A stretch of DNA of 64,000 bases, taken from NCBI GenBank assembly GCA_963728825.1, contig CAVSLA010000005.1, positions 62,001 through 126,000 of the forward strand, read 5' to 3'. This DNA comes from CAVREM01 sp963728825 (GTDB taxonomy: Bacteria > Acidobacteriota > Vicinamibacteria > Vicinamibacterales > CAVVIG01). The notes under the pieces are model-generated. The model made no database searches. It saw only the letters and a list, made by a program, of their open reading frames with translations, and was not told the origin of the DNA. Position numbers and translations under genes: made by a program. Below are positions 7,248-15,652 of this stretch, piece by piece. Each line of letters begins with the position of its first letter. Position 1 is the stretch's first letter.

Positions 7248-10200
7248 ATGCGTACTGCTCCCGTCGCCGCGGCCCTGCTCCTCACGTCGTTGGCCGGAAC
7301 CGCCGCTGCACAGACGCCTTTCGTGCCCTACTTCGGGAAGAACAACATCCACTACGACCAGTTCAAGTGGCACATCTACACCACTGATCATTTCGAGATC
7401 TACTACTACCCCGAGATCGAGCAGCACCTCGAACGGGTGGCGGGCTACGCCGAGAGCGCCTACCAGCAGGTCAGCGCCGATCTGCACCACGACCTGTCCT
7501 TCAAGGTGCAGATGATCCTCTTCAAGACCCACAGCGAGTTCGAACAGCAGAACGTCATCCCCGGCGCGGCGCAGGAGGGGGTCGGCGCGTTCGCCGAGCC
7601 GTTCCGGCAGCGGATGGTTCTCCCGCTCGACGATCCGCCCGATCGTCTCTACGGCCTGGTGGTCCACGAACTGACCCACCAGTTCGAGTTCGACATGATT
7701 CCGCAGTCGCTGATCCGCCAGACTGTCCCGCTCTGGGTCTACGAAGGCCTGGCCGACTACGAGCGCGGCGCCTGGACGCCGCTGGATCTGATGATGGTGC
7801 GCGACGCGGCGGTTGCCGACGTCGTGCCGAAGATGTCCGATCTCCAGAGCTACGGCGCCGGCAGCAGCCCCCGGCTGATCTACAACCTGGGCCACGCGCT
7901 GTTCGAGTTCATCGAAGCGAAGTGGGGCAAGGAAGGGATCCGCGGCTTCATCTTCGCCTTGCGCAAGAGCGTGATCGGTGGCGGCGAGGACGCCTACGAG
8001 GAAGCGTTCCGGATGAAGCCGGCCGAGTTCGACCAGGCGTTCGATCGCTATCTCAAGGATCGGTTCAGGCCGTTCCGCGACAAGGAGCGCCCCGCCGACT
8101 ATGGGTTGAACCTGGCACCCGACGCCGAGAAGACCGAGTTCATGCAGGCGCTGTCGATCGCGCCGTCGCCGTCCGGCGACCTGATCGCCGTCGTCACCGC
8201 GAACCGCAAGGACCGCGAGTACGACATCCTGCTGGTGTCCTCGAAGGACGGGTCGAAGTTCAAGAACCTCACCGAGGGCTTCGACAAGGACATGGGGTTC
8301 TCACACCTCGCCGTGCCGGGCGACCGCTACACGACGGTGCATTGGCTGTCCTGGTCGCCAACCGGCGACCGGATGGCCTATTTCGTCCGCACCGAAAAAG
8401 AACGCACGCTGATCATCCAGAACATCACCAACCGCAGGATCGAGGCGCGGATTCCGATGCGGTTCGTCGACGAGCCCGAGTCGCCGTCGTTTTCGCCCGA
8501 CGGCACGACCATCGCCTTCTCGGCCCTGAGCGGCGGCACGAGCGACATCTTCACCGTCGACCTGGCGTCCGGCAAATTGACCAACCTCACCGCCGACGAC
8601 TTCGCCGACTACGGGCCGGTCTTCTCGCCGGACGGCAAGTATCTGATTTACATCGTGCGGGTCAGCGGCAATCAGAAGCTGTTCCGGATCGACCTCGACA
8701 CCAAGGCCAAGCGGCAGCTCACCTTCGGCACGCACGACGATGGCTCCGCGCACTTCGTCGACGCCAACACGATCGTCTTTGCGTCGACCGCCACCGACCC
8801 GGCGCTGCCGATCGAACCGGATGTCGCGCGCAACGGCAACATCTTCAACATCTGGACGCTCGATCTGACCAACGGCGAACTGAAGCAGTACACCGATGCG
8901 CTCAGCGGGAACCTGCTGCCGATCGTCCTGAACGACGGCGACAGCCACCGCATCGCCTTCATGACGTACTACAAGGACGAGTACGGCATCCACACCCTCG
9001 ATCGCAAGGAGCCGCTGCACACCGCCGCCTCCTCCGACTTCGGCTCGCCCGGCGAGATCGTCGACTTCCAGGCGCCGCTGGCGCATACCCTGGTCAGCGA
9101 GAACAACCGCCGCAAGGGCAGGTTCGAGAAGATGTTCCTCGAAGGGCGGCCGCCGGTGAATCTCGGCGTCACCAGCAACGGCGACGTGTTCGGCGGCACG
9201 GCCATCACCTTCGGCGACGTGCTCGGCGATCAGCAGTTCAACCTGTTCGCCTCGTCGATCGCCCAGTACCGCTCGCTGGCGGTCTCCTACACGAATCTGT
9301 CGCGCCGCCTGCAGTTCGCGGTGCAGGGCTTCACGCAGACGCAATTCTTCTACGGCGCGCTCGAGGGCGTGTTCTACGACCCGGCGCTCGCGCCGCTGAT
9401 CAGTCGTGACAATGCGATTGCCACCCGCACCGTCCGCGGCGGCAGCGCCTTCGGCATCTACCCGTTCGATCGCTACCGCCGTCTCGAGATGTCGACGGCA
9501 TTCATCAACCTGAATGAGCAGTACAACGACGACATCGTCCAGGATTATCTGAATTTCTACCAGCTGCAGCCGCAGACGGTGTTCCGCTCCGGCTCGCTGA
9601 TCCCGTTCGGCGTCGCCTACATCCAGGAAACAACCGTGTTCCGCGAGTTCGGGCCGCTCGCCGGCAACACGCTGCGGATCGGCTACGACGTCGCACCGCC
9701 GGTCGGCAGCCTGCTGTCGCGTCAAACCTTCGATCTCGACGCCCGTTATTATCAGCGGCTCGCCACCAGCGGCGTCCTGGCGCTGCGGCTGCGTGGCTTC
9801 AAGAGCATCGGCGAGTACCCCGACTACATGTACTTCGGCGGCAACTCCGAGATGCGCGGCTACGACTATCTGCAGTTCATCGGTCAGAATGTCGTCTTTG
9901 CCAACGCCGAGCTGCGCTTCCCGATCATCGAAGCCGCGCTCACGCCGATTGGCGTCATCGGCGGCATCCGCGGCGTCTTCTACGCCAACATCGGCGCCGG
10001 CTGGTTCGACAACTCGGGCTTCAACTTCGCCACCAGCGACGATATGCGCATGACGCCGATCACCGGCTACCGGACCGACGATAGCGGCCGGCCGTTGATC
10101 GACGTCGAGACCGGCCTGCCCATCCCGATCTTCGGCCAGGAGCAGACCATCTCGGGATTCCGGCTGCAGGACGGCCGCGCCTCGTACGGCATCGGCCTCG

Positions 10201-10352
10201 AAACCTTCGCGCTCGGCTTCCCGATCCACTTCGACTGGTCATGGCGGACGCTGTTCAATCGCCAGTGGGAAGATGCGATGTTTGCCGCGAGCGGCGGCAG
10301 CGAGGAGTTCCGCAAGCCGCGCTTCGCGGTGTGGATTGGCTACGACTTTTGA
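7248..10352 (+). CDS. Outer-membrane hybrid: gluzincin peptidase, beta-propeller and Omp85-type barrel
   Basis: A 1034-residue exported protein with three parts. A signal peptide (MRTAPVAAALLLTSLAGTAAAQ) precedes a peptidase-MA-like domain with zinc site H140-E141-xx-H144 (VVHELTHQFEFD) and a downstream glutamate, E166 (WVYEGLADYE), so the catalytic residues look complete. Residues about 310-630 hold TolB/WD40-like propeller repeats (SPSFSPDGTTIAFSAL, GPVFSPDGKYLIYIV). The C-terminal third is a BamA/D15-like surface-antigen barrel (MYFGGNSEMRGYDYLQFIGQN) ending in aromatic FAVWIGYDF. The ATG at 7248 is chosen because GAGG lies 7 nt upstream; the ATG at 7242 is too close to it. This layout suggests a surface protease or assembly factor. 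Confidence 0.85.
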   Translation: MRTAPVAAALLLTSLAGTAAAQTPFVPYFGKNNIHYDQFKWHIYTTDHFEIYYYPEIEQHLERVAGYAESAYQQVSADLHHDLSFKVQMILFKTHSEFEQQNVIPGAAQEGVGAFAEPFRQRMVLPLDDPPDRLYGLVVHELTHQFEFDMIPQSLIRQTVPLWVYEGLADYERGAWTPLDLMMVRDAAVADVVPKMSDLQSYGAGSSPRLIYNLGHALFEFIEAKWGKEGIRGFIFALRKSVIGGGEDAYEEAFRMKPAEFDQAFDRYLKDRFRPFRDKERPADYGLNLAPDAEKTEFMQALSIAPSPSGDLIAVVTANRKDREYDILLVSSKDGSKFKNLTEGFDKDMGFSHLAVPGDRYTTVHWLSWSPTGDRMAYFVRTEKERTLIIQNITNRRIEARIPMRFVDEPESPSFSPDGTTIAFSALSGGTSDIFTVDLASGKLTNLTADDFADYGPVFSPDGKYLIYIVRVSGNQKLFRIDLDTKAKRQLTFGTHDDGSAHFVDANTIVFASTATDPALPIEPDVARNGNIFNIWTLDLTNGELKQYTDALSGNLLPIVLNDGDSHRIAFMTYYKDEYGIHTLDRKEPLHTAASSDFGSPGEIVDFQAPLAHTLVSENNRRKGRFEKMFLEGRPPVNLGVTSNGDVFGGTAITFGDVLGDQQFNLFASSIAQYRSLAVSYTNLSRRLQFAVQGFTQTQFFYGALEGVFYDPALAPLISRDNAIATRTVRGGSAFGIYPFDRYRRLEMSTAFINLNEQYNDDIVQDYLNFYQLQPQTVFRSGSLIPFGVAYIQETTVFREFGPLAGNTLRIGYDVAPPVGSLLSRQTFDLDARYYQRLATSGVLALRLRGFKSIGEYPDYMYFGGNSEMRGYDYLQFIGQNVVFANAELRFPIIEAALTPIGVIGGIRGVFYANIGAGWFDNSGFNFATSDDMRMTPITGYRTDDSGRPLIDVETGLPIPIFGQEQTISGFRLQDGRASYGIGLETFALGFPIHFDWSWRTLFNRQWEDAMFAASGGSEEFRKPRFAVWIGYDF

Positions 10353-10828
10353 TAGCGAAGCGCGCGGAGGAATCCGCGACCGAAATGGTGCAGGTCGTCC
10401 TGCCGAACGATGCCAACCCGCTGGGTTTCATCCTCGGCGGGACAGTCATGCATCTGATCGATATCGCCGGCGCCATCGCCTGTCATCGCCACACGCGCAG
10501 CCTGCTGGTGACCGCCGCCGTCGACGACCTGCAGTTCCTGCACCCGATCAAGGTCGGCGATCTCATCATTCTCAAGTCACACGTCACCTGCACGTTCAAC
10601 ACCTCCCTCGAGGTGCAGGTCGACGTCTATTCCGAGGAGACGCTCACCGGCAAACGGCTGCTGACCAGCCGGGCGTTCCTCACTTTTGTCGCGATTTCGC
10701 GGGACGGCGGCCGCGTGAAAGTGCCGCCGCTCCTGGTCGAGACCGATGAAGAGCGCCGGACGTGTGAAGCCGCGAACGCCCGGCGCGCGGAACGATTGAA
10801 GAAAAGGGCCCTGAGCCCTCAGCCCTGA
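10349..10828 (+). CDS. Acyl-CoA thioesterase (hot-dog fold, BFIT/YciA-like)
   Basis: A single hot-dog-domain acyl-CoA thioester hydrolase of about 159 residues. The family core is clear: ESATEMVQVVLPNDANPLG, then FILGGTVMHLIDIAGAIA and VTAAVDDLQFLHPIKVGDLI. These enzymes release free fatty acid and CoA in the cytoplasm. Homologues usually begin about 10 residues before ESATEM, so the TTG at 10349, overlapping the previous stop, is preferred over ATG 10385, although the ribosome site is weak. The last residues (RALSPQP) are encoded inside a CCCTGAG tandem repeat, so the repeat seems to have replaced or extended the original gene end. Confidence 0.8.
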   Translation: MIAKRAEESATEMVQVVLPNDANPLGFILGGTVMHLIDIAGAIACHRHTRSLLVTAAVDDLQFLHPIKVGDLIILKSHVTCTFNTSLEVQVDVYSEETLTGKRLLTSRAFLTFVAISRDGGRVKVPPLLVETDEERRTCEAANARRAERLKKRALSPQP

Positions 10829-10835
10829 GCCCTAC
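10808..10835. repeat. CCCTGAG short tandem repeat at a gene end
   Basis: About three imperfect copies of a 7-8 bp CCCTGAG/CCCTCAG unit cover the thioesterase stop and the short gap to the convergent aspartyl-protease stop. The same unit recurs at 13553-13600 and, inverted (TCAGGG), at 60811-60832. Confidence 0.7.
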
Positions 10836-12355
10836 GAAATCTGCTTCAACCCCAGGACCGACTTCTCGAGGTCGATCGCCACACGATATTTGCTCAGGAA
10901 CTTGTGGCCGACGATCCCGCCGAGGCGGAAGCCGAGCAGCGCGCTCGGCGTGCTCAGATTCAACACCACGACCGGGAAGTTGGTGTAGCTGATCTTGTCG
11001 AACGTCAGGTCGACGCCGGGCAGCAGGAAGGCGTCGCGATCCCAGCCGGACGACCCGAACACCTGCAGCGCGATGCGTCGGGTCGGCGCCGGCCGGTCGA
11101 GCGACGAAGCGATCGCCTGACTGATCGAGATCACCTCGCCGCCGGTATCGACGACGAAGTTCGCCGGCTGCTTGCCGTCGACCATCCCGCGCACCATCGC
11201 CAGGCGGTGCATGCGGAGCGGCAGCTCGAAATCGAACTGCTCCGGCTCGAGCTTCTTGCCGAAGGTGATTTTCCGCGTCTTGTAGTCGATGATCATCGAA
11301 AAGCCCAGCGCCAGCGGCGACAGGCTCTCCGACTCCTTGACCGGCAGGTTGCGGAGCGGCGGGTCCTTGATCATGCACGGCACGTTGCGCAGCTTCAGCG
11401 TGCCGAGCTCGAGCGTGTTGATCCGCGCCAGCTGCAAACCGCGCAGGCCGACGTCGCCGACCCCCGCGCTGAGCGTGTAGGTGATCGGCGTCACACCCAG
11501 CCGCTGCGCGGTCGGCCCCGACAGAATGGTGTTTTCAGCGCCGGTGTCGACGACGAAGTCCTGGAAGGATCCCTCGTTCACCTTGGCGCGGATGATCACT
11601 TTCTCGTTCACCAGCCGGAAGTCGATGGTGTAGAGCTGATCTTCGGCGCCGGGCTCGAGCTCGTAGGGCACTCGCTGTCCGAACGAACGCAGGAACTTGA
11701 TCTCCGACCGCGACCAGTCGGCCTTGTCGCTGCGATCCTTGTTCGGCAGCAGGTTGACGTAGTTGCTGAACGCACCCGCCGCTTCCTCGAAGCGGCGCAT
11801 CCGTTCGTAGATCGCGCCGATGGTGTGATGAATCTCCAGATCGCGCGGCGCCAGCCGCAGCGCCGCCTGCGCTTCGTCCATCGCCTCGGTGAGCCGGCTG
11901 CGCGCGGCGAGCGCGCGGGCCCGGCCGTGCCGGCCGCGCGGCGAGTCCGGATTGACCGCGACCGCTTCCTGATAGCGCGTTTCCGCCTCTTCGAACAAAC
12001 CGGAGGACCAGAACGAATCGCCGTGCAGCGCCAGCGCCTCGGCGTCGCGCGGCGCCGCCTTGACGAGAATCTCCGCCTCGCGGCGCGCCAGATCGAACTC
12101 GGCCAGCCGCAGCGCCGACACGACCAGGCCGATCCGTGGGCGGCGAGCTTCGGCGGGCTCCGAGGCCTGGACCGCCTTCTGATAGGCGTCAAGCGCCTCG
12201 GCGTAGCGGCCTTCGGCGAACAGCTCGGTCGCCAGCTGCATCTGGACTGCGGCGATTTCAGACTGCGGGGCGACGTTGGCCTGGAGCGCCAGGGAGGCCA
12301 CGCCAAGCAGGCCGACCAGGAGAGCGAACGCGACCCGACGGGTGCCGATCTGCAT
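10832..12355 (-). CDS. Secreted TPR protein with two retropepsin-like aspartyl protease domains
   Basis: A 507-residue exported protein. A signal peptide (about 1-27) precedes TPR-like repeats (about 35-205: LFAEGRYAEALDAYQKAVQ, ALALHGDSFWSSGLFEEAE, AIYERMRRFEEAAGAFSNYV). Two aspartyl-protease-like units follow. The first has FVVDTGAENTILSG with D270 and the second NFVVDTGGEVISIS with D403. Retroviral-type proteases work as dimers of one DTG domain each, so two units in one chain could form an internal dimer. The ILGFRLGGIVGHKFLSKY segment near the C-terminus matches the flap and exit region of such domains. Substrate and role are unknown. It follows the NADH dehydrogenase genes on the same strand but after a 126-bp gap. 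Confidence 0.8.
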   Translation of the reverse strand: MQIGTRRVAFALLVGLLGVASLALQANVAPQSEIAAVQMQLATELFAEGRYAEALDAYQKAVQASEPAEARRPRIGLVVSALRLAEFDLARREAEILVKAAPRDAEALALHGDSFWSSGLFEEAETRYQEAVAVNPDSPRGRHGRARALAARSRLTEAMDEAQAALRLAPRDLEIHHTIGAIYERMRRFEEAAGAFSNYVNLLPNKDRSDKADWSRSEIKFLRSFGQRVPYELEPGAEDQLYTIDFRLVNEKVIIRAKVNEGSFQDFVVDTGAENTILSGPTAQRLGVTPITYTLSAGVGDVGLRGLQLARINTLELGTLKLRNVPCMIKDPPLRNLPVKESESLSPLALGFSMIIDYKTRKITFGKKLEPEQFDFELPLRMHRLAMVRGMVDGKQPANFVVDTGGEVISISQAIASSLDRPAPTRRIALQVFGSSGWDRDAFLLPGVDLTFDKISYTNFPVVVLNLSTPSALLGFRLGGIVGHKFLSKYRVAIDLEKSVLGLKQIS

Positions 12356-12481
12356 GGATCCTCCGAGACCTTGTCGTCGTGGGTTCGCTACGGCCCTTCA
12401 AGATCCGGGCCGCTCCCCCGCCCTGTGTGTTGGAGGATACCGCAGCGTGGCTGCTTTCGAAAATGGAAAAAGGGTTACGTC

Positions 12482-12958
12482 TCAGTGGGTGTACTGCTCG
12501 ATCGCAACCCCGTCGTACATCTGGTCGACCCGGAGAATCTGCGTCTCCCGGCTGTAGCTGCCCAGCTCGTAATCCTCGCTCATGATCAGCGCCTTGATCG
12601 GCTTGGTGGGGCAGACCTCGGCGCAGAGACCGCAAAAACTGCAACGCGAGAGATTGAAGTCGAAATAGTCGAGGATTTTGATCTTCTGCCCCGGCTCGCG
12701 GTGGCCGCCCAGCGCAATCAGGTCGTCCGGACAGGCCTTGGCGCACTGGTCGCAGACGATGCAGGTTTGCGCGCCGGTGCCAGGCTCCGTCTGGAGCCGC
12801 AGCACGCCACGAAAACGCGGCGCGGTCGGTCGCCGCTCGGCCGGGTACTGGAAGGTGAACGCCGGCTGTGGCGTGTACTTGAGCGTGATCCACAGCCCCT
12901 TCAAGAGATCGATGAGCAGGATGGTTTTGATGAACTTGATGATCGTCTGCATCGCCAA
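12482..12958 (-). CDS. nuoI: NADH-quinone oxidoreductase subunit I
   Basis: A 158-residue NuoI, the peripheral-arm subunit carrying clusters N6a and N6b that pass electrons towards NuoB. Two ferredoxin-type motifs are present, CIVCDQCAKACP and CSFCGLCAEVCP, each followed downstream by a typical CP-proline pattern. The N-terminus is amphipathic (TIIKFIKTILLIDLLKGLWITLKY), matching the membrane-contacting helix of NuoI. It lies 24 bp downstream of nuoB, and no other nuo gene is nearby. The first residues MAMQ leave the exact start between two ATGs open. Confidence 0.92.
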   Translation of the reverse strand: MAMQTIIKFIKTILLIDLLKGLWITLKYTPQPAFTFQYPAERRPTAPRFRGVLRLQTEPGTGAQTCIVCDQCAKACPDDLIALGGHREPGQKIKILDYFDFNLSRCSFCGLCAEVCPTKPIKALIMSEDYELGSYSRETQILRVDQMYDGVAIEQYTH

Positions 12959-12982
12959 TGGTCCGTAAGAAACCGAGCCGGA

Positions 12983-13519
12983 TTATGCCCTTTCGCCGAT
13001 CATGACCGGCTCGCTCTCACCAGACATGATCACCCGCTCCCGGCGAAGAACCGTGCCTTCCTTGCGAATCTTGTCCTGCAGCCGCATCAGGCCGTAGAGC
13101 AGCGCCTCGGGTCGCGGCGGGCAGCCGGACACGTAGACGTCGACCGGCACCACTTTGTCGACCCCCTGCAGCACGCTGTAGGTCGGGAAGGGACCGCCGG
13201 CATTCGAGCAGCTCCCCATCGAGATGACCCACTTCGGCTCGGGCATCTGGTCATACAGACGCCGCAGCACCGGCGCCATCTTCTTGGTGACGGTGCCCGC
13301 GACGATCATCAGGTCGGACTGCCGCGGCGACGCGCGGAATACTTCGGCGCCGAAGCGCGCGATGTCGTAGCGCGAGGCGGAGGCCGCCATCATCTCGATC
13401 GCGCAGCACGCGAGACCGAATCCCATCGGCCAGATCGACGACTCGCGCGCCCAGTTGAGGATGCGATCGATGCTCGTCGTGATGAAGTTGTCTTCGAAGC
13501 GGTGATCGATGAGACCCAT
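12983..13519 (-). CDS. nuoB: NADH-quinone oxidoreductase subunit B
   Basis: A 178-residue NuoB (PSST), which holds the terminal cluster N2 next to the quinone site of complex I. The cluster ligands are visible as the unusual tandem pair in GFGLACCAIEMM, then GSCSNAGGPF and SGCPPRPEALLYGLM. The conserved segment YDIARFGAEVFRASPRQSDLMIVAGTVTKKMAP is complete. It forms a two-gene unit with nuoI. The 5' flank is a run of short tandem repeats separating it from the ferredoxin gene upstream on the same strand. Confidence 0.94.
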   Translation of the reverse strand: MGLIDHRFEDNFITTSIDRILNWARESSIWPMGFGLACCAIEMMAASASRYDIARFGAEVFRASPRQSDLMIVAGTVTKKMAPVLRRLYDQMPEPKWVISMGSCSNAGGPFPTYSVLQGVDKVVPVDVYVSGCPPRPEALLYGLMRLQDKIRKEGTVLRRERVIMSGESEPVMIGERA

Positions 13520-13521
13520 AT

Positions 13522-13600
13522 AGTCTTCAGTCTTCAGTCTTCAGTCCAGCCCTGAGCCCTTTAGCCCTGAGCCCTCTAGCCCTTCGAGCCCTGAGCCCTT
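13522..13600. repeat. Short tandem repeats (AGTCTTC and CCCTGAG units)
   Basis: The nuoB-ferredoxin gap starts with three copies of the 7-mer AGTCTTC (13522-13545) and continues with about five imperfect copies of CCCTGAG/CCCTTTAG (13551-13600). Two different short units are directly joined. No terminator T-tract or ORF is seen. Confidence 0.8.
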
Positions 13601-13861
13601 TCAGCCTTCGTAGTACTGCCGGTTCCGGTCGATGTACGCGGACCACTTGTGCGGCGTTTCATCCAGCGTGAAGATCGCCTCGACCGGACAGGCCGGCACG
13701 CACGCGCCGCAGTCGATGCACTCGTCTGGATGAATATAGAGCATCTCGGCCGTAGCGAACGCCGCTTCGTCCTTCCTGGGATGAATACAATCGACCGGAC
13801 ACACGTCCACGCAGGCCGTGTCCTTGGTGCCGATGCAGGGCTCGCAGATGATGTAGGCCAT
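13601..13861 (-). CDS. Two-cluster ferredoxin (7Fe/8Fe type)
   Basis: An 86-residue ferredoxin carrying two iron-sulfur sites. The first site has MAYIICEPCIGTKDTACVDVC with the long C-x7-C spacing typical of 7Fe ferredoxins (Mycobacterium/Thermus type). The second is CIDCGACVPACPVEAIF. The C-terminal part (HKWSAYIDRNRQYYEG) matches the family. It serves as a small cytosolic electron carrier. It is upstream of nuoB on the same strand but separated by repeats, so it may be expressed apart. It could supply electrons to oxygenases or radical SAM enzymes of the window, which is inference. Confidence 0.92.
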   Translation of the reverse strand: MAYIICEPCIGTKDTACVDVCPVDCIHPRKDEAAFATAEMLYIHPDECIDCGACVPACPVEAIFTLDETPHKWSAYIDRNRQYYEG

Positions 13862-13870
13862 TAAACGCTT

Positions 13871-14332
13871 GTGATAGTGAGACTTCCAAGAATGTACTCG
13901 TGGGTGAGCGTGGGTGTCAAACTGGCGGCGACGAGCGCGCTCCTGCTCTGTGCTGTGGGGTCACTGGCGCAGAGCGGGACGTATCCGCCACCACTCGCCT
14001 GCAGCGCGCGATTGACGGCTCTGTTTACACCCGTTCGCCCGCAGCAGGGACGCTACGAGGCGTGCACCACGGAACTGCCGCTGGCCAGCGTGGTGCAGCC
14101 TGGATGGACGGTCGAGATGGTTCCACCACTCGATGCGTTCGGAAACGCCGGCCTGGTCGACCGGCCAACCCTCGCCCGTCTATACGGCGGGCAACGCGCC
14201 CTTGTCGCGCGTGGTTGGGTCGAGCAGGACGGCCGGTTCGAGGCGGTCACCCTCATCTCTCCGCATCCCAATGTTCAGCTCAGCGCCCTCGAGCCGGGAA
14301 CGCTCGTCATTCGCTACTTCGTCATCGAGTAG
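13871..14332 (+). CDS. Hypothetical secreted protein
   Basis: A 153-residue protein with a signal peptide (about 10-33, VSVGVKLAATSALLLCAVGSLAQ). The mature part holds no family motif I recognise; it has one cysteine pair (C44 and C64), a segment TVEMVPPLDAFGNAGLVDRPTL and ends LEPGTLVIRYFVIE. The frame fits the local codon pattern, and an overlapping reading in another frame is an upstream extension of the next gene without plausible protein character. It starts divergently from the ferredoxin gene, and its stop is 17 bp before the barrel gene, so both may be co-transcribed. Confidence 0.55.
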   Translation: MIVRLPRMYSWVSVGVKLAATSALLLCAVGSLAQSGTYPPPLACSARLTALFTPVRPQQGRYEACTTELPLASVVQPGWTVEMVPPLDAFGNAGLVDRPTLARLYGGQRALVARGWVEQDGRFEAVTLISPHPNVQLSALEPGTLVIRYFVIE

Positions 14333-14349
14333 GGGATAATCCGATCCTG

Positions 14350-15603
14350 GTGTTCAGGCCTTTTAGCCAGAGCGTTTTGGCATCCATCGCCATTCTGGTC
14401 GCGATGGGCGGAGGCGCGCGCGCCGGGGCACAGGTGCTGCCGTCCGAGCCGGTGACGGTCGGCAACTGGTTGACGGTCGGCGGCGAAATCTCCGCGACGG
14501 CGAGCTGCGCGAGCGTGGCCGGCAGCTCGGCGCGATGCACGTCCGACTTCGGCTACTTCAACTACACGGACTACCAGCAGTCGGTGCTCCGGATGGTGCT
14601 GGTCGGCGTCAGCGCGTCCGTCAAGGCAGGGAATCGATTGTCGCTCCTGACCGAGGTGCGCAGCGAAAACGGTTCCCCTCCGACGCCCTATGCGCTGTTC
14701 GTGCGCTTCACACCCTGGCCGACGCGCGGTTTCGCCGTCCAGGCCGGCCGCGTGCCGCCGACCTTCGGCGCGTTTGCGCGACGACGGTATGCGACCGACA
14801 ATCTGCTCATCGGCTATCCGCTCGCCTATCAGTATCTGACCTCGCTGCGGGCGGACGCCCTGCCGGCCGACGCCGACGAACTGCTCGGCATGCGGGGCCG
14901 CGGCTGGCTGTCGAATTTTACGGTCGGCAACCCATCGCGCGACAACGGGCTGCCGCTGGTCAACGCCTTCAGGTGGGACACCGGCGTCCAGGTCCACGCC
15001 GCCGGCCGGGCGGTCGATGCGACGGTGGCGATCACCACTGGCACGCTCGGCAACCCGCTCGTCGGCGACGACAACAGCGGGCGCCAGCTCGCGGGTCGCG
15101 TCAGCGTGCATCCGGTCGCCGGCCTGGTCGCCGGCGTTTCCGCGGCGCGCGGGCCGTTCCTGAGCTCGGACGCGGTGCGCATCGTCGCCAACGGCGATTC
15201 GCGTCGCTTCACGCAGACGGCGTGGGGCGCCGACCTCGAGTACTCGCGGGCCTATTACCTGGTCCGATTCGAAGCGATTCTGAGCGACTGGCGCATCCCG
15301 GTGGTCGGCACCCCCGAGATCGCGCTGCCGCTGCGTGCCACGGCCACGTCGATCGAGGGACGGTACAAGATTCAACCGGGACTCTATGCGGCCGCCCGGC
15401 TCGATCGTCTGTCGTTCAGCGAAATCAGCGGCGTCACGCGACACGACCGCTGGGATGCGCCGGTGACGCGGATCGAGGTCGGCGGCGGCTATTCGTTGCA
15501 GCGCAACGTCATGCTCAAACTGTCGTTTCAACACAACACACGCCAGACCTCGCGCGCGCCGGCCACCAACGCCGCCGCGATGCAGATTGCGTACTGGTTC
15601 TGA
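14350..15603 (+). CDS. Outer-membrane beta-barrel (porin-like) protein
   Basis: A protein of about 417 residues. It has a signal peptide (SQSVLASIAILVAMGGGARAGAQ) and then alternating polar/hydrophobic strands throughout (SVLRMVLVGVSASVKAGNRLSL, FAVQAGRVPPTFGAFARRR, RFEAILSDWRIP). It ends in aromatic AAAMQIAYWF, the C-terminal phenylalanine signature used for outer-membrane insertion. The pattern RLSLLTEVRSENG and QAGRVPPTFG resembles phosphate-selective porin-like barrels. The GTG at 14350 is chosen because the signal peptide begins there, 17 bp after the preceding stop; longer readings upstream overlap the previous gene. It starts a run of envelope genes that includes the cupredoxin and the two-component system. 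Confidence 0.7.
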   Translation: MFRPFSQSVLASIAILVAMGGGARAGAQVLPSEPVTVGNWLTVGGEISATASCASVAGSSARCTSDFGYFNYTDYQQSVLRMVLVGVSASVKAGNRLSLLTEVRSENGSPPTPYALFVRFTPWPTRGFAVQAGRVPPTFGAFARRRYATDNLLIGYPLAYQYLTSLRADALPADADELLGMRGRGWLSNFTVGNPSRDNGLPLVNAFRWDTGVQVHAAGRAVDATVAITTGTLGNPLVGDDNSGRQLAGRVSVHPVAGLVAGVSAARGPFLSSDAVRIVANGDSRRFTQTAWGADLEYSRAYYLVRFEAILSDWRIPVVGTPEIALPLRATATSIEGRYKIQPGLYAAARLDRLSFSEISGVTRHDRWDAPVTRIEVGGGYSLQRNVMLKLSFQHNTRQTSRAPATNAAAMQIAYWF

Positions 15604-15611
15604 CTGGATCA

Positions 15612-15648
15612 TGTCGAGGACGCCGAGGGCGCAGAGGACGCAGAGGGA
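15612..15648. repeat. GCAGAGGAC-type short repeat at a gene start
   Basis: Imperfect copies of a 9-bp unit (GAGGACGCC, GAGGGCGCA, GAGGACGCA, GAGG) lie between the barrel stop and the cupredoxin start and also provide its GAGGGAAGGA ribosome site. It resembles the CACGGAG family at 32.8 kb. Confidence 0.55.
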
Positions 15649-15652
15649 AGGA

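Noticed and set aside
8301..10229. 642-codon minus-strand frame inside the metallopeptidase/barrel gene
   Set aside because: Pure antisense shadow with Val/Asp/Arg bias and no motif.
10904..13555. 883-codon open frame on the plus strand across the aspartyl-protease and nuo genes
   Set aside because: It is antisense to three well supported genes; its translation is Arg/Ala/Asp-rich and His-rich, as expected from a GC-rich complementary frame, and shows no domain.
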